A DNA stretch of 64,000 nucleotides from Alteromonas sp. 1_MG-2023 (GCF_030547075.1 NZ_JAUOQH010000005.1:186001-250000), one strand, 5' to 3'; positions 8,679-18,871 are shown, numbered from the stretch's first letter. Program-made: numbers and translations. Notes: a model not told the origin generated them from the letters alone.

Positions 8679-11228
8679 CTAAAAAGAATAACTAAACATG
8701 ATGGAGCCCGTGCGGCCTTCGGAAGGTTTGACCACTACCGAGTCGAACAAGTCGGCAGACGTGTAATATTCCTCTTCGAACAAGTTATTTACGCTAAGTA
8801 ATATGCGGTAATTCTCGGCCACATAGCCCACTGAGCCGGTCCATACCATATAACTAGGCAGCAATATGGTTTCCAGCACATCGGTGTAGGTTTCATCGGC
8901 CCACCCAAAGCCAAGACTAGCCGTTACTCTGCCTCTTTCTAATGGCTTATTATAATTTAGGAACAAGCTTACGGTGTTGTCAGGCAAGCCCCCACGGTCA
9001 AGTTCTACACCTTCGCCAACAAATGTCGACCTGTCTCCTGCAATGCGTCCACCATACACCTGATACGCTTCAAGGCCATTTTGGGCCGCAAAGTCAGCGC
9101 CATTGATTACTGCTAACGCACCATCACTCACCTCGGTGGTTTCAATATGGGTGGCGGTAGCAGTAAGCGAGAAACTTTCATTTAAGATAGCGCGGGCCTC
9201 AAATTCAACCCCTTCACTGTAAACCGCTACTAATGCAGAGGTTTGGCCAATTCGGTCGGTTTTTTCCTGATCAAATACGGCAAGGGCGGCATAGAGTGAT
9301 TCATCGTCGCTGCTGTATTTAATCCCTAACTCGGCCAAGGTCGATTCCGCTAAATACTCACCGTTATCCACACTGCTTGGAATAATACCGCCAAGTTGAT
9401 TAGTGCTTAGCGAGCTAGACTCGGCGTAAGTGGCGTAAGGTACAAAACCTGATTCCATCTTGTACGACACACTCACGTTGTAACTAAATGCTGACTCAGT
9501 ATCGGTATGCACTTCACCATCGCCAAAAGGAATGCCTAACAAGGAAATAGCTTGGTCTTCCGACTCCACATCAAAATAATCGTACCGAGCGCCAAGTAAT
9601 ATACTCCAAGACTCAAGAGTGATATCTGCAATATAAAACAAGCCTGCATTGAGCATGTTGGAAACCTGCTCTTCGTTGTAGTTTCTTCTGACGGTGCCAT
9701 CAATGCCGGTAGGGTTGCCGTCTTCATCGTAAATAATGGTGGCATCTTCATAAGGGTCATCTACCGCCCAATCAATTCTATCGTCAGGAGTGGGCCCTAC
9801 CGTAATGTCTCGAAAGTCGAAGGTTTCATCATAATACGCATGGTTGTAGTCAAGATCTTCGTTACGAATACTAATGCCGGTAATATGTTGAATGGTGGCA
9901 CTATCGTGGAAAGTTTCAAAATTGAGACTAGATCTAAACTCCATGGCCTCAGCCCCAGGATAATCAGCCGTAAAGCCCCAACTCTGGAATTTTTTATGAT
10001 CCATATAATCGTAATAGAACTGGTTCTTCCATGTCATGTCGTCAGACAAATAGGTCGTAAAATCTAAGTACGCAGTGAATGCTGTTGAGTCGGCAAAATC
10101 AATGTCGTCAATAAAGGTCGTTTTATGATCTATCTGTGTAGTGCCGGGGTTACTGAGTGCATAGGCATTCTCAATACCATTATCTACCCCAGGGCAAGAA
10201 AGCAGCATGGCGTTATACGTATAGTTACTGTTATCGACGGTACCCGGGCTACAAAAGGTGCCTACACCAGAGAAAGACGAATTAATAAAGTAAGGGGCAA
10301 ACGGCGAAATAAAACCTGATTCTTGAGGCAGTAACCTATCTGCTCCAATAGGGTTATCTGAATTCTTCGCCACAGGTGCGCCGGTGATGTAGGTGCCATT
10401 ATCAATTAAGTCTTGGGTTACCCGGTTCCAACCAGGCACTTGAATAGCATCAGAGGTTTGATACTGAAAACCAAATTCCATCAATGTGTTTTCAGTTAAA
10501 TCGACATCTAGTGCCACCTGTACAATCTCATTCGTTGGCTCGTAATTATCGTAATAAGAGCCAGAATCTTCTGCTTCAGCAAAAATGTACACGCCGGCTT
10601 GTTTATCACCAAGCATGAAAGGCGCACCGCCCTCTACCGCAAGAATTTTTTGATCGTATGTACCTAGGGTTAAATGAATTTCGCCGGTGGCTTCATCAAA
10701 GTACTTAGTGGCATCTGACTTGGCCGATTTTGGTGAGTAATTTAACTGCCCGCCTACACTACCATTGCCATATAAAGGGCTAACCGGCCCGCGCATCACT
10801 TCCAATCCTTTTGCTCCGCGAATATTGGTTTTAAACGCACCAGGGTTGGCAATTCGCCTAAAGCCACGAAAGTAGTTATCTGCCGATTCACCACGAATAT
10901 CCATGGCGCCTTGAATACCAAAAAACGAACTGGTAAAGGCTCCAGGGGTGATGCGGACTAAATCATCCACCGAGCGCAATCCGTAAGCTTCTATTAGGTC
11001 TGAACTAATATCGGTAACCGAGCGAGGTGTTTCTACCAAAGATTTGTCTAAGCCAAACGCACTTTTCGATTCTATTGGAATGAGTGAGTTAAGGTCTTTT
11101 ACACCGGTAATTGAAATGGTTTCCATGTCTTCATCACTCGGTGGTTCTTGTGCCAAGGAAGCACTCGAGTATGAGGCAAAGAGCGAAAGCATCGTTAAAT
11201 AGAGGGTTTTATGCGTAAATGTTTTCAT
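8679..11228 (-). CDS. TonB-dependent outer membrane receptor, siderophore-type fold
   Basis: 849 residues. A signal peptide (about 1-26, ending SLAQ) is followed by a TonB-box-like METISITG, a plug with VETPRSVTDISSDLI, FRGFRR, GLEVMRGPVSPLYGNGSVGG, and a barrel ending in the aromatic strand SIMFSYSF. The plug style is that of FhuA/FecA-like siderophore receptors, but I see no Fur box in the 158 bases upstream. The same-strand gene immediately upstream encodes an NCS2 nucleobase permease, so the pair may be one operon moving a substrate across both membranes. The substrate is not determined by sequence. Confidence 0.9.
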   Translation of the reverse strand: MKTFTHKTLYLTMLSLFASYSSASLAQEPPSDEDMETISITGVKDLNSLIPIESKSAFGLDKSLVETPRSVTDISSDLIEAYGLRSVDDLVRITPGAFTSSFFGIQGAMDIRGESADNYFRGFRRIANPGAFKTNIRGAKGLEVMRGPVSPLYGNGSVGGQLNYSPKSAKSDATKYFDEATGEIHLTLGTYDQKILAVEGGAPFMLGDKQAGVYIFAEAEDSGSYYDNYEPTNEIVQVALDVDLTENTLMEFGFQYQTSDAIQVPGWNRVTQDLIDNGTYITGAPVAKNSDNPIGADRLLPQESGFISPFAPYFINSSFSGVGTFCSPGTVDNSNYTYNAMLLSCPGVDNGIENAYALSNPGTTQIDHKTTFIDDIDFADSTAFTAYLDFTTYLSDDMTWKNQFYYDYMDHKKFQSWGFTADYPGAEAMEFRSSLNFETFHDSATIQHITGISIRNEDLDYNHAYYDETFDFRDITVGPTPDDRIDWAVDDPYEDATIIYDEDGNPTGIDGTVRRNYNEEQVSNMLNAGLFYIADITLESWSILLGARYDYFDVESEDQAISLLGIPFGDGEVHTDTESAFSYNVSVSYKMESGFVPYATYAESSSLSTNQLGGIIPSSVDNGEYLAESTLAELGIKYSSDDESLYAALAVFDQEKTDRIGQTSALVAVYSEGVEFEARAILNESFSLTATATHIETTEVSDGALAVINGADFAAQNGLEAYQVYGGRIAGDRSTFVGEGVELDRGGLPDNTVSLFLNYNKPLERGRVTASLGFGWADETYTDVLETILLPSYMVWTGSVGYVAENYRILLSVNNLFEEEYYTSADLFDSVVVKPSEGRTGSIMFSYSF

Positions 11229-11386
11229 TGAGCAGCCTAGTGTGTGTTATCGCGCAACGCGCTTCTTTAGTTATGTATTAAATTGTTCACGCCTTTTTTG
11301 CTTTAAGTAGTAGGCGTAAACAGTTTGGTTGTTGTAATACACGGCTCAACAAGGCAATTTTTGATGTTATTAATTAAAATATTTGT

Positions 11387-12784
11387 TTAATTCCTATCTA
11401 CTGATGGAGAAAGCGGAGTGTCAGTATTTTTTGTTTCGTCACTTTCTTGTTCGGTAACCTTATTCTCTGGAATTAAAATGCTCATGATAATGGCGGTAAA
11501 GCCCGCAGAGGTGACCGAGGAGGAAAGCACGTTTTTAAAGGCTACAGGTAAGCCTTGAATAGCATCGGGTACCATCAACACACCTAACCCGGTGCCTAGC
11601 GAGGTGGCGATAATAAGTGACTTTCGGCGGTCTATAGGCTCGCTTGCCAATATCTTAATTCCGCCTACCGCAATGGTGGCGAACATAACCAGTGTTGCAC
11701 CGCCAAGCACGGGTTTAGGCATCAATTGAAGCACGCCGCCGATAATGGGAAATAAACCTAAAATGACCAACATGGCCGCCACATAAAAGCCCACATGCCG
11801 GCTTGCCACCCCAGTTAATTGAATAACGGCGTTGTTTTGCCCAAATGTAGTATTTGGAAAAGTATTAAATATGGCGGCGATGGCCGAATTTACGCCGTCG
11901 GCTAAAATGCCACCTTTAATTCTTTTTAGATATTTAGGGCCTTTTATCGGTAAGCCACAAAACAAGCTATTAGCGGTAAGATCGCCGGAGGTTTCCAGTG
12001 CAGTAAGAAAATAAATAAGCGCAATGGGAATAAATATATCGAGGTTAAAATTGATTCCATACTTAAAAGGAACCGGAATACTGATAATAGGTTGTTCGGC
12101 TAAGCTAGAAAATGAAATCCAGCCTAAAATAGAGGCCACGATAGTGCCTAGAATCATGCCTATCATGATGCCGGAAAGCCGTATCCAAGGATTACTAGAA
12201 ACGTTAAGTGCAATAATAGTAACTAGCACAAGTAGGCCAAGCGAAAGGTTCTCAATACTGCCAAAATTAGGGCTGCCGAAGCCGCCTGCTAAATCAGTTA
12301 TGCCCACTTTTATCAGGCTAATGCCAATAGTGGTAATAACGATCCCCGTGGTTAATGGCGTGATCACTCTTTTAATTTTATTTATAAACAAGCTAACGAT
12401 TATTTCAATGAAAGCGCCGAGAAAGCAGACACCCAATAGGGTAGAGAGTATTTCTTCTTTACTGCCTCCGTTAGCTTTAATAGACAGCCCGGCTATTAAT
12501 AACGCGCTAATGAACGCGAAGCTGGTGCCTTGAACGGCAATTAAGCCGCAGCCGACTGGCCCAAAGGTTTTTGCTTGAATGAAAGTGGCAACGCCTGAAA
12601 CAAACAGCGACATACTAATGAGATAAGGTATTTCTGATTCAAGTCCTAGCGCAGTGCCAATAATCAGCGACGGGGTAATAATACCTACGAAGCACGCCAA
12701 TATATGTTGCAACGCGGCAGTAATAGATTGGTTTACTGTTGGAATGTCGTCTAATGCAAATAAGACATCGGTATTTGGTTTCAT
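11387..12784 (-). CDS. NCS2 family nucleobase permease (xanthine/uracil type)
   Basis: 465 residues with about 12-14 hydrophobic helices, an inner-membrane proton symporter of the NCS2 family. Family marks are TAALQHILACFVG at the N-terminus, ALETSGDLTANS around the conserved acidic residue of helix 8, and the signature FGQNNAVIQLTGVASRHVG in helix 10. The QN-N-V form and the length fit purine (xanthine, uric acid or guanine) carriers better than UraA, but specificity is inference. The ATG has a good ribosome site (AAAGGGAC). It precedes the second TonB receptor by 158 bases on the same strand. Confidence 0.87.
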   Translation of the reverse strand: MKPNTDVLFALDDIPTVNQSITAALQHILACFVGIITPSLIIGTALGLESEIPYLISMSLFVSGVATFIQAKTFGPVGCGLIAVQGTSFAFISALLIAGLSIKANGGSKEEILSTLLGVCFLGAFIEIIVSLFINKIKRVITPLTTGIVITTIGISLIKVGITDLAGGFGSPNFGSIENLSLGLLVLVTIIALNVSSNPWIRLSGIMIGMILGTIVASILGWISFSSLAEQPIISIPVPFKYGINFNLDIFIPIALIYFLTALETSGDLTANSLFCGLPIKGPKYLKRIKGGILADGVNSAIAAIFNTFPNTTFGQNNAVIQLTGVASRHVGFYVAAMLVILGLFPIIGGVLQLMPKPVLGGATLVMFATIAVGGIKILASEPIDRRKSLIIATSLGTGLGVLMVPDAIQGLPVAFKNVLSSSVTSAGFTAIIMSILIPENKVTEQESDETKNTDTPLSPSVDRN

Positions 12785-13124
12785 TAAGTCCCTTTATAAA
12801 CCAAGTGTCATCAGAATTTAACGCATACAGTTCTTTATGCATTAATAGCTATGCAAGAAATTATCCTTTTTTAATATTGTTATTTTTAAGCAGTCATAGA
12901 AATAAATGAGGTTTTATTAACGCTTTGAATTACATTGTTTTAATAGTGTTAGTGGTTTGATGCTAAATTGAAAAATAACAGTTTTTGGTGGGTGATAAAT
13001 CAATATTGAAAAGAATATGGTGCGTTCTAAGTGATCATTTTAGTGCAATGTTAACGAGGAAATATCAAATCTTAAATTTAATTCCTAATACTGTTGTATA
13101 GTTTTGTTTGCTGTCGAAAATAAT
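12785..13124. other. AT-rich intergenic region upstream of the permease
   Basis: About 340 bases between the permease and the prkB terminator. It is strongly AT-rich and should hold the permease promoter. I found no purine-riboswitch core, no recognisable operator and no credible ORF. Confidence 0.5.
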
Positions 13125-13153
13125 AAAAAAAGGCTTTCTAAAAAGCCTTTTTT
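13125..13153 (-). terminator. Terminator of prkB
   Basis: AAAAAAAGGCTTT (13125-13137) pairs with AAAGCCTTTTTT (13142-13153) around a 4-base loop. The T run on the minus strand follows the prkB stop by about 40 bases. Confidence 0.85.
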
Positions 13154-13191
13154 CGAATTTCTATATGCTACATAAAACCCACTGGTTTAAA

Positions 13192-14097
13192 TTATTCTTG
13201 AGAATTTAACCAATCCATTTGATGGCCAGCGCGGCGCTTTCTATTCAAAATATCTTCAAGAAGTGGAGTAAGAATAAGCTCCATCGCTAACCCCATTTTA
13301 CCGCCAGGTACTACTAGGGTGTTAATACGCGACATAAACGCGCCATCAATCATTTGCAGTAAATAAGGGTAGTCAACATGCTTCATTTCACGCCTAAAGC
13401 GAACCACAACAAAGCTTTCATCTTGGGTAGGTATTTCACGAGCACTGAAGGGGTTTGATGTATCTACAGTAGGTACACGTTGAAAGTTAACATGGGTTTG
13501 AGAAAACTGAGGCGTGATGTACTGGAAGTAATCATCTAATCCACGCACAATGCTGCTCATTACCGCTTCACGAGAATGGCCTCTATCGGTGGTGTCTCGA
13601 ACAATTTTTTGAATCCACTCTAAGTTTACAATTGGCACCATGCCAACCAATAAATCCACATGCTTGGCCACATCATTTTCTTCGGTTTTTACCCCGCCAT
13701 GTAAGCCTTCATAAAACAGTAAATCGGTATTTTGTGGTAAATCTTGCCATGGCGTAAAGGTACCCGGCATTTGATTAAAAGGCACGGCTTCATCGAAGGT
13801 ATGCAAATACTGACGGAACTGGCCTGAGCCCGAACTACCGTATTCTCTAAATAAGGTTTCAAGCAACTCAAAATCGTTGGCCTTAGGGCCAAAGTAACTA
13901 ATATGTCGGCCTTGCTCTTGGGCTTTGCGAATTTCGACTTCCATTTCAGGACGAGTAAAACGATGGAAGCTGTCGCCGCCAACCACAGCTGCGTTCACAT
14001 TCAGGTTCCTGAAAATGTGGCGTATAGCATTGGTTGTCGTGGTTGTTCCTGCCCCTGACGAACCGGTAATGGCAATAATTGGATGTTTTACAGACAT
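13192..14097 (-). CDS. prkB: PrkB-type phosphoribulokinase-like protein
   Basis: 301 residues of the phosphoribulokinase/uridine kinase family. The P-loop is GSSGAGTTT (12-20), followed by GGDSFHRF and the family block YEGLHGG. The length and the GAGTTT loop match the E. coli PrkB (YhfU-neighbourhood) group found in many non-photosynthetic gammaproteobacteria. Nothing in the window suggests a Calvin cycle: there is no RuBisCO. The real substrate of this group is not established, so ribulose-5-phosphate kinase activity should not be assumed. It stands alone with its own terminator. Confidence 0.85.
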   Translation of the reverse strand: MSVKHPIIAITGSSGAGTTTTTNAIRHIFRNLNVNAAVVGGDSFHRFTRPEMEVEIRKAQEQGRHISYFGPKANDFELLETLFREYGSSGSGQFRQYLHTFDEAVPFNQMPGTFTPWQDLPQNTDLLFYEGLHGGVKTEENDVAKHVDLLVGMVPIVNLEWIQKIVRDTTDRGHSREAVMSSIVRGLDDYFQYITPQFSQTHVNFQRVPTVDTSNPFSAREIPTQDESFVVVRFRREMKHVDYPYLLQMIDGAFMSRINTLVVPGGKMGLAMELILTPLLEDILNRKRRAGHQMDWLNSQE

Positions 14098-14247
14098 AGA
14101 AATTCGTTTGAGAAATGACGGGTACTAGTTATAAGCTGATGTGGGTAAAGAATCAAGACCACCCTCTTACTGAGAAATTGACTACAAGCACGAATTAGCG
14201 CTAACGTGGCGAAAATAAATAACAAAAAGCACAATCAGGAAGTGGCG

Positions 14248-16908
14248 ATGGAATCTTTTCTACTGGGTATACTGACTTTAGTCGTCGTAGCGGGTGCAGT
14301 GCTATCCTTTCAACATGTGGGCAAGCTATCACGCATGCAAATCCATATTGAGCAATTGGAAAAACGCTTAAGGGTATTTGAGCAAAAATCTGCGTCTTCA
14401 AAGCCCTCTCCTCGCGTTGAAAGCATAACCGCTCCTAAACGCGACACCTCGGCTAATGATTTAGGGGGCGTCTCTAAACCTCGAGCATCGAGCAACCCGT
14501 CAAGGCCTCCTGCGCTTATTTCCTATTTTAAAAAGCATCAACAGGGGCTAGTTAACGCCATTAAGGATAACGGGTTATTATGGCTAGGCGGCTTAGTTTT
14601 GGCTGTGGGGGGCATTTTTCTTGCAAATTACGCCATTGAGTCGGGGTTCGTTTCAGCCAAACTTCGCGTGATACTCGGTGGCGTGTTTGGTGTTTCTCTG
14701 ATGGTGGCCTCAGAATTTTTAGCACGTCATCGCATTCGCTTTTCTATTTATTCACCAGCGGTATGTGCGGCACTTGCCTCAGGCGGTGTGGTCACTTGCT
14801 ACGCCATTACGCTAGTGGCCTTCAATTATTATGGCTTTTTATCGCCTTTCATTGCTTTTGCAACGTTAGCGCTTATTGCTTTAGGAGCGGTTTCATTGTC
14901 GCTCCGATTTGGCCCGTTGTTAGCATATGTTGGGATATTGGGGGCATTTGCCATTCCAGTGCTCGTTAACACCGGGGCGAATAATATTCCTTTGCTTTTG
15001 GCGTTTGTTAGCCTTGTTTCTTTATCTGGCGTGTGGGTGGCGCAAAAGGTCTCCGCGGTTTGGTTGTGGCGAGTGAGCTTTTTAGGGCAATTTTTATGGG
15101 CATTAGTGGGGCTATCAAGTACAGAGGCGAGCCATTTTGTTGCTTGGTTATGTTTTAGCGTATTTTCAACATACTTGTTTGCATTGGTTCGTACATTGGG
15201 GTGGTCATTAATGGCTACGCAAGATCAGGGAATGTCACTGAGAAGCATATTTTCTCAACGACAACAACTCGCGGCGATTTCACTGGTTTTAATCGTCATT
15301 CATGGGTTTCTGATTCAATACGGCAGCAATGAAAAAATATGGATTAGCGCCTTCACATTGGCCGCTCTACTGCTTGTAGCGCCTATTCGACACAGTGCTT
15401 TTGATCTGTGGCCAGCACTTATGTTGGTTGCTGGTTTAACACATTTTGCTATGTTAAGGCCAGCTGAAGGCCCAATAGATCTTAGTTTTATTCTTAGTGG
15501 AAAGTATCTGTTTTCTCAGCTGCTCGCGGTAGGGCTTTGCGTGTACGGGGGTATTTTAGCGAGAAAACACAATACGCATGACACCGCGCGACCTGCGTTT
15601 TGGCTCTATATGGTGGTCAGCCCAGTGGCGTTGTATGGGGCAAGTTATGCGCTAGCACCTAGCAAGGTCACCGATGTTCTCTATGGTATTTGGGCGCTTG
15701 AACTTGCGCTGATTGCACTAATAAGTGCCTTAGTCACGTTGAGAGTTAACCCTCATATAGAAAAGCTCTCTTATTCCGTGCTTGCCAATGCGTGTTTAAC
15801 ATTATGTTTCACCATGGTACTCGATGCAACAATACTATCACTGGCGTTGGCTATTCAAGTGGCTATGGTGAGTATACAAAGTGCAAAATATCGCGTAGCG
15901 CTACCCGACTGGTTGTTTAAAGGTTTATTGATTGCCGTGTTGGTAAGACTCACTGGCGCGCCATGGTTAGCGGATTATTCTGACGAATATATTTTTAGCA
16001 TACATTGGACGGCTGTTGTCTATCCAGCGGTGTTTTTAAGCTTATGGTTAGCTCGCAATTATAACCCTTCGCCAACGTTAAAGGTGTGGTTGGAAGGCGC
16101 GCTATTACATGTTGTTGCGCTGTTTATTACCACCGAGCCTAGTTATTGGTTAACGGGGTCCTACCCAGAGCTATTCCTCGCTTCATACACGGAAAAAGTC
16201 TTTTTAGCCTTGGGGTGGGTCGCTCTCGCGGTAACTTATTGGCACCGAGCTTGTGTTGCTCAACAGTTGACTAAACTCTATCGTGTGGCGGGCTTTATCT
16301 TAATGGTAGGGGCTTTTTGGCTTCACTTAGATATATCAGTGGTGAATAACCCCTTTGTGTTCCCACAAAATACTGGGGGCAATGCAGTGCTGAACTATAT
16401 GGCCTTACAATGGTTAGCCCCAGCATTACTGCTTAGTACCTTGTGGTTGCCACCTTGGTTTAGGGTATTGCCGAGCAGCGCTTCACAGATAAAAGCGCTA
16501 ATTTCAGAGCCATGCTTAAAAGGTGTTGTGGTGATTTTCGGTCTGTTTTTGGTGCTTTATATTAATAGCATCATTCGGAGTCTTTTCCATCATGGACACG
16601 TTGAGTTTAGTTTAGGGTTAGGTCAAGCTGAGCAATATACCTACTCAGTGGTATGGCTTATTTTGGCGACCTTAACGATTTTCCTCGGTCAATACATGCA
16701 TAAAGATATTGCAGTGAAATTTGGTTTTGGTCTGTTAACGGTTGTACTGCTGAAAGCCTTTATTATCGACATGTCTAGCCTTGACGGTTTATATCGTGCC
16801 CTCTCCTTCATTGGCTTGGGGTTAAGCTTGGTGGGAATAGGCTGGCTATTTCAGAAATTTAATATGGAATCGGATAGGCCTCGTGATCAAGCAAGCCCAG
16901 TGATGTAG
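14248..16908 (+). CDS. DUF2339 polytopic membrane protein
   Basis: A very hydrophobic protein of about 886 residues with one N-terminal helix, a coiled-coil-like charged stretch (MQIHIEQLEKRLRVFEQK), a Pro/Ser linker and then some twenty or more membrane helices. The arrangement, with LLWLGGLVLAVGGIFLANYAIE opening the membrane part, is that of the DUF2339 family; function unknown. I place the start at ATG 14248 because AGGAAG lies 5 bases upstream; the frame is also open back to a GTG at 14206. It is convergent with the K+ channel gene, with only 13 bases between the stops. Confidence 0.8.
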   Translation: MESFLLGILTLVVVAGAVLSFQHVGKLSRMQIHIEQLEKRLRVFEQKSASSKPSPRVESITAPKRDTSANDLGGVSKPRASSNPSRPPALISYFKKHQQGLVNAIKDNGLLWLGGLVLAVGGIFLANYAIESGFVSAKLRVILGGVFGVSLMVASEFLARHRIRFSIYSPAVCAALASGGVVTCYAITLVAFNYYGFLSPFIAFATLALIALGAVSLSLRFGPLLAYVGILGAFAIPVLVNTGANNIPLLLAFVSLVSLSGVWVAQKVSAVWLWRVSFLGQFLWALVGLSSTEASHFVAWLCFSVFSTYLFALVRTLGWSLMATQDQGMSLRSIFSQRQQLAAISLVLIVIHGFLIQYGSNEKIWISAFTLAALLLVAPIRHSAFDLWPALMLVAGLTHFAMLRPAEGPIDLSFILSGKYLFSQLLAVGLCVYGGILARKHNTHDTARPAFWLYMVVSPVALYGASYALAPSKVTDVLYGIWALELALIALISALVTLRVNPHIEKLSYSVLANACLTLCFTMVLDATILSLALAIQVAMVSIQSAKYRVALPDWLFKGLLIAVLVRLTGAPWLADYSDEYIFSIHWTAVVYPAVFLSLWLARNYNPSPTLKVWLEGALLHVVALFITTEPSYWLTGSYPELFLASYTEKVFLALGWVALAVTYWHRACVAQQLTKLYRVAGFILMVGAFWLHLDISVVNNPFVFPQNTGGNAVLNYMALQWLAPALLLSTLWLPPWFRVLPSSASQIKALISEPCLKGVVVIFGLFLVLYINSIIRSLFHHGHVEFSLGLGQAEQYTYSVVWLILATLTIFLGQYMHKDIAVKFGFGLLTVVLLKAFIIDMSSLDGLYRALSFIGLGLSLVGIGWLFQKFNMESDRPRDQASPVM

Positions 16909-16921
16909 TTGAGAATGGCTT

Positions 16922-17893
16922 CTATGTATGCGACTTCTTGTCGGCGTTAGGTTTTTGAGACGTGCTATGGTGGTGCTGAAGAAGCCGCACTATGAGTTGA
17001 GCTTCTTCTTCATCTAGGTCTAACAAATCGCGAACACGTTCAATGTGACCTTTATCGTGTTCGCTAAATTTTCCATCCTCTAGTACTGTGCGAACGGTCT
17101 CTTTAAAGCGGTCTCGTTTTAGCTGCATTTGGGCAGTAAAACTGGATGAAAGAATACCCGCTGGCAGTGCGTAGAAGCAAATACCTAATATAGTAATAAG
17201 ACCCCCAAAAACTTTGCCTCCAGGCGTGATGGGAACAATGTCACCATAGCCAACAGTGGTCAGTGTTACCACCGCCCACCATAGCGAAGCAGGTATACTG
17301 CTAAATGCTTCTGGCTGTGCGGTATGTTCAATGTAGTAAATGCAGGTGGCCGCAATAACGGTAAACAACATCAGCACACTAAGTGCGGCAATTAATGCAT
17401 GAGACTCGTTTCTTATAACAGTGACTAGCGTTTGCATCGAGCGTGAGTAACGGCCAAGCTTTAAAATTCGCAGCACTCTAAATACCCGCAATATCCGTAA
17501 GTCTAGAATAAAGAACATACTTAAATAAAAGGGCAATATGGCAAGCAAATCGACTAGCGCCATGGGGCTTTTCAAATAAAACCAGCGCTTCTGCCAAGGG
17601 GTATCTAATTGAGCGTCTTTTGATGATGTGAGAGCGGAAGTAGGGGCTGCACCGCTACTCCAAATACGAAGCGCATACTCAAGGGTGAATAGGCCTACAG
17701 AGACCACCTCTATTATATGTAGTTCAGCGGCCCACTCAGATGAAATATCCGGTACAGTAGATAACATCATGGTTACAACATTAAGCACAATAATAGCGAC
17801 TAACGCGACATCAAATAACTTACTGGCTGTACGATGTGATGGGGCGTCTTTGTAAGAAGCTAAAATGTTGTAACAAGTGGTCTGAAGTGACAT
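16922..17893 (-). CDS. Voltage-gated-type potassium channel (ion transporter)
   Basis: 323 residues. Six membrane helices in the order of a Kv channel: the S4-like helix has regularly spaced arginines (LRILRVFRVLRILKLGRYSR), and the pore loop carries the K+ selectivity filter TVGYGD at 213-218. A soluble C-terminal tail of about 75 residues rich in Asp, Glu and Lys (VRDLLDLDEEEAQLIVRLL) may be a tetramerisation or sensing region. It resembles bacterial Kv channels such as KvAP or Kch. The gene is monocistronic. Confidence 0.9.
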   Translation of the reverse strand: MSLQTTCYNILASYKDAPSHRTASKLFDVALVAIIVLNVVTMMLSTVPDISSEWAAELHIIEVVSVGLFTLEYALRIWSSGAAPTSALTSSKDAQLDTPWQKRWFYLKSPMALVDLLAILPFYLSMFFILDLRILRVFRVLRILKLGRYSRSMQTLVTVIRNESHALIAALSVLMLFTVIAATCIYYIEHTAQPEAFSSIPASLWWAVVTLTTVGYGDIVPITPGGKVFGGLITILGICFYALPAGILSSSFTAQMQLKRDRFKETVRTVLEDGKFSEHDKGHIERVRDLLDLDEEEAQLIVRLLQHHHSTSQKPNADKKSHT

Positions 17894-17982
17894 AAATGCC
17901 TTTGCGTTACAGGTGCTGTTTAATACTCTACCAAGAAATCGCGTGTAAGCAAAAATTCACGCTTCTAATTTAAGGATAAAAT

Positions 17983-18735
17983 ATGAAGGTAAACCATTGG
18001 CTGGTGGCAATTATATGTGCTGCAGCGGCTGAAACAAATGCAAATGCCGATGAAGCGATTTATACCTCAGCAGTGCCAACCATTGATGGGGTGGCTAATG
18101 AAGCGCTTTGGCAAGGTGACGATTGGTATCCTATGAATGAAGCGATCATTGGTGATACTCCTGCTGCCAGCGATTTTAAGGGGAAGTATAAGCTTCGTTG
18201 GAACGAAGATGCCTTGTACTTATTGGCCGAAATTCGAGACGATCATTTATCTGATACCTATGCCTCGCCATTAGAGCGCTATTGGGATGATGATTGTTTG
18301 GAAATATTTATTGATGCTGATGGCTCAGGCGGCGACCACTTCAACAACTATAATGCCTTTGCATACCATTTAGCGTTAGATAACCAAGTGGCGGATATCG
18401 GCCCTAGCATGGCTGCACAAAATAAAGGTGAAGCCGTGCCTCAGCTTTATAACGACCATGTTGATAGTGCATGGAAACGCCAGTCAGACGCGCCGTTTGT
18501 GGTGCACTGGGAAACCGCAATAAAAGTGTACGCTGATGATTATGTTCACGGTGAATCCAACACCCCTGTAACGCTTAAAAAGGGCATGAAGCTAGGTTTT
18601 ATGCTGGCTTATTGTGATGCCGACGGAGGCGATAGAGAACACTTCATGGGGTCGCACCCTATTACTCCAATAGACGGGGATAAAAACCAAGGGTACAAAG
18701 ATGCGTCTGTATTTGATGTGCTTGAGCTAAAGTAA
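17983..18735 (+). CDS. Exported CBM9-like (sugar-binding) protein
   Basis: 250 residues with a signal peptide (about 1-22) and a strong ribosome site (AAGGAT). The mature part opens with VPTIDGVANEALWQGDDWYP and continues with LRWNEDALYLLAEIRDD and YWDDDCLEIFIDADGSGG, the characteristic sequence of the carbohydrate-binding family 9-like domain, which fills the whole protein. Such stand-alone CBM9 proteins are thought to bind sugars in the periplasm or outside the cell; no catalytic domain is attached. Its neighbours give no pathway clue. Confidence 0.8.
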   Translation: MKVNHWLVAIICAAAAETNANADEAIYTSAVPTIDGVANEALWQGDDWYPMNEAIIGDTPAASDFKGKYKLRWNEDALYLLAEIRDDHLSDTYASPLERYWDDDCLEIFIDADGSGGDHFNNYNAFAYHLALDNQVADIGPSMAAQNKGEAVPQLYNDHVDSAWKRQSDAPFVVHWETAIKVYADDYVHGESNTPVTLKKGMKLGFMLAYCDADGGDREHFMGSHPITPIDGDKNQGYKDASVFDVLELK

Positions 18736-18754
18736 GCACGGTTAATACAAACAA

Positions 18755-18788
18755 AAACGCCGCCTAAGTATTAGCTTGGGCGGCGTTT
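18755..18788. terminator. Terminator between convergent CBM9 gene and purD
   Basis: AAACGCCGCC (18755-18764) pairs with GGCGGCGTTT (18779-18788), with a possible extension CTAAG/CTTGG inside. It lies 20 bases after the CBM9 stop and before the purD stop on the other strand, so it can serve both. Confidence 0.8.
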
Positions 18789-18871
18789 AAATGTGCTTTT
18801 ATCCAGCGACTCTCTCAATAAGAGAAGAGATAAGAGGCTAAATAAGAAATCTATAAGAATTCTATTAGCGC

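Noticed and set aside
12024..12533. 169-codon plus-strand ORF across the permease
   Set aside because: It is antisense to conserved membrane helices; long open antisense frames are common opposite hydrophobic coding sequence.
12785..13124. Purine riboswitch ahead of the permease
   Set aside because: The conserved core of guanine/adenine riboswitches is not present on the minus strand.
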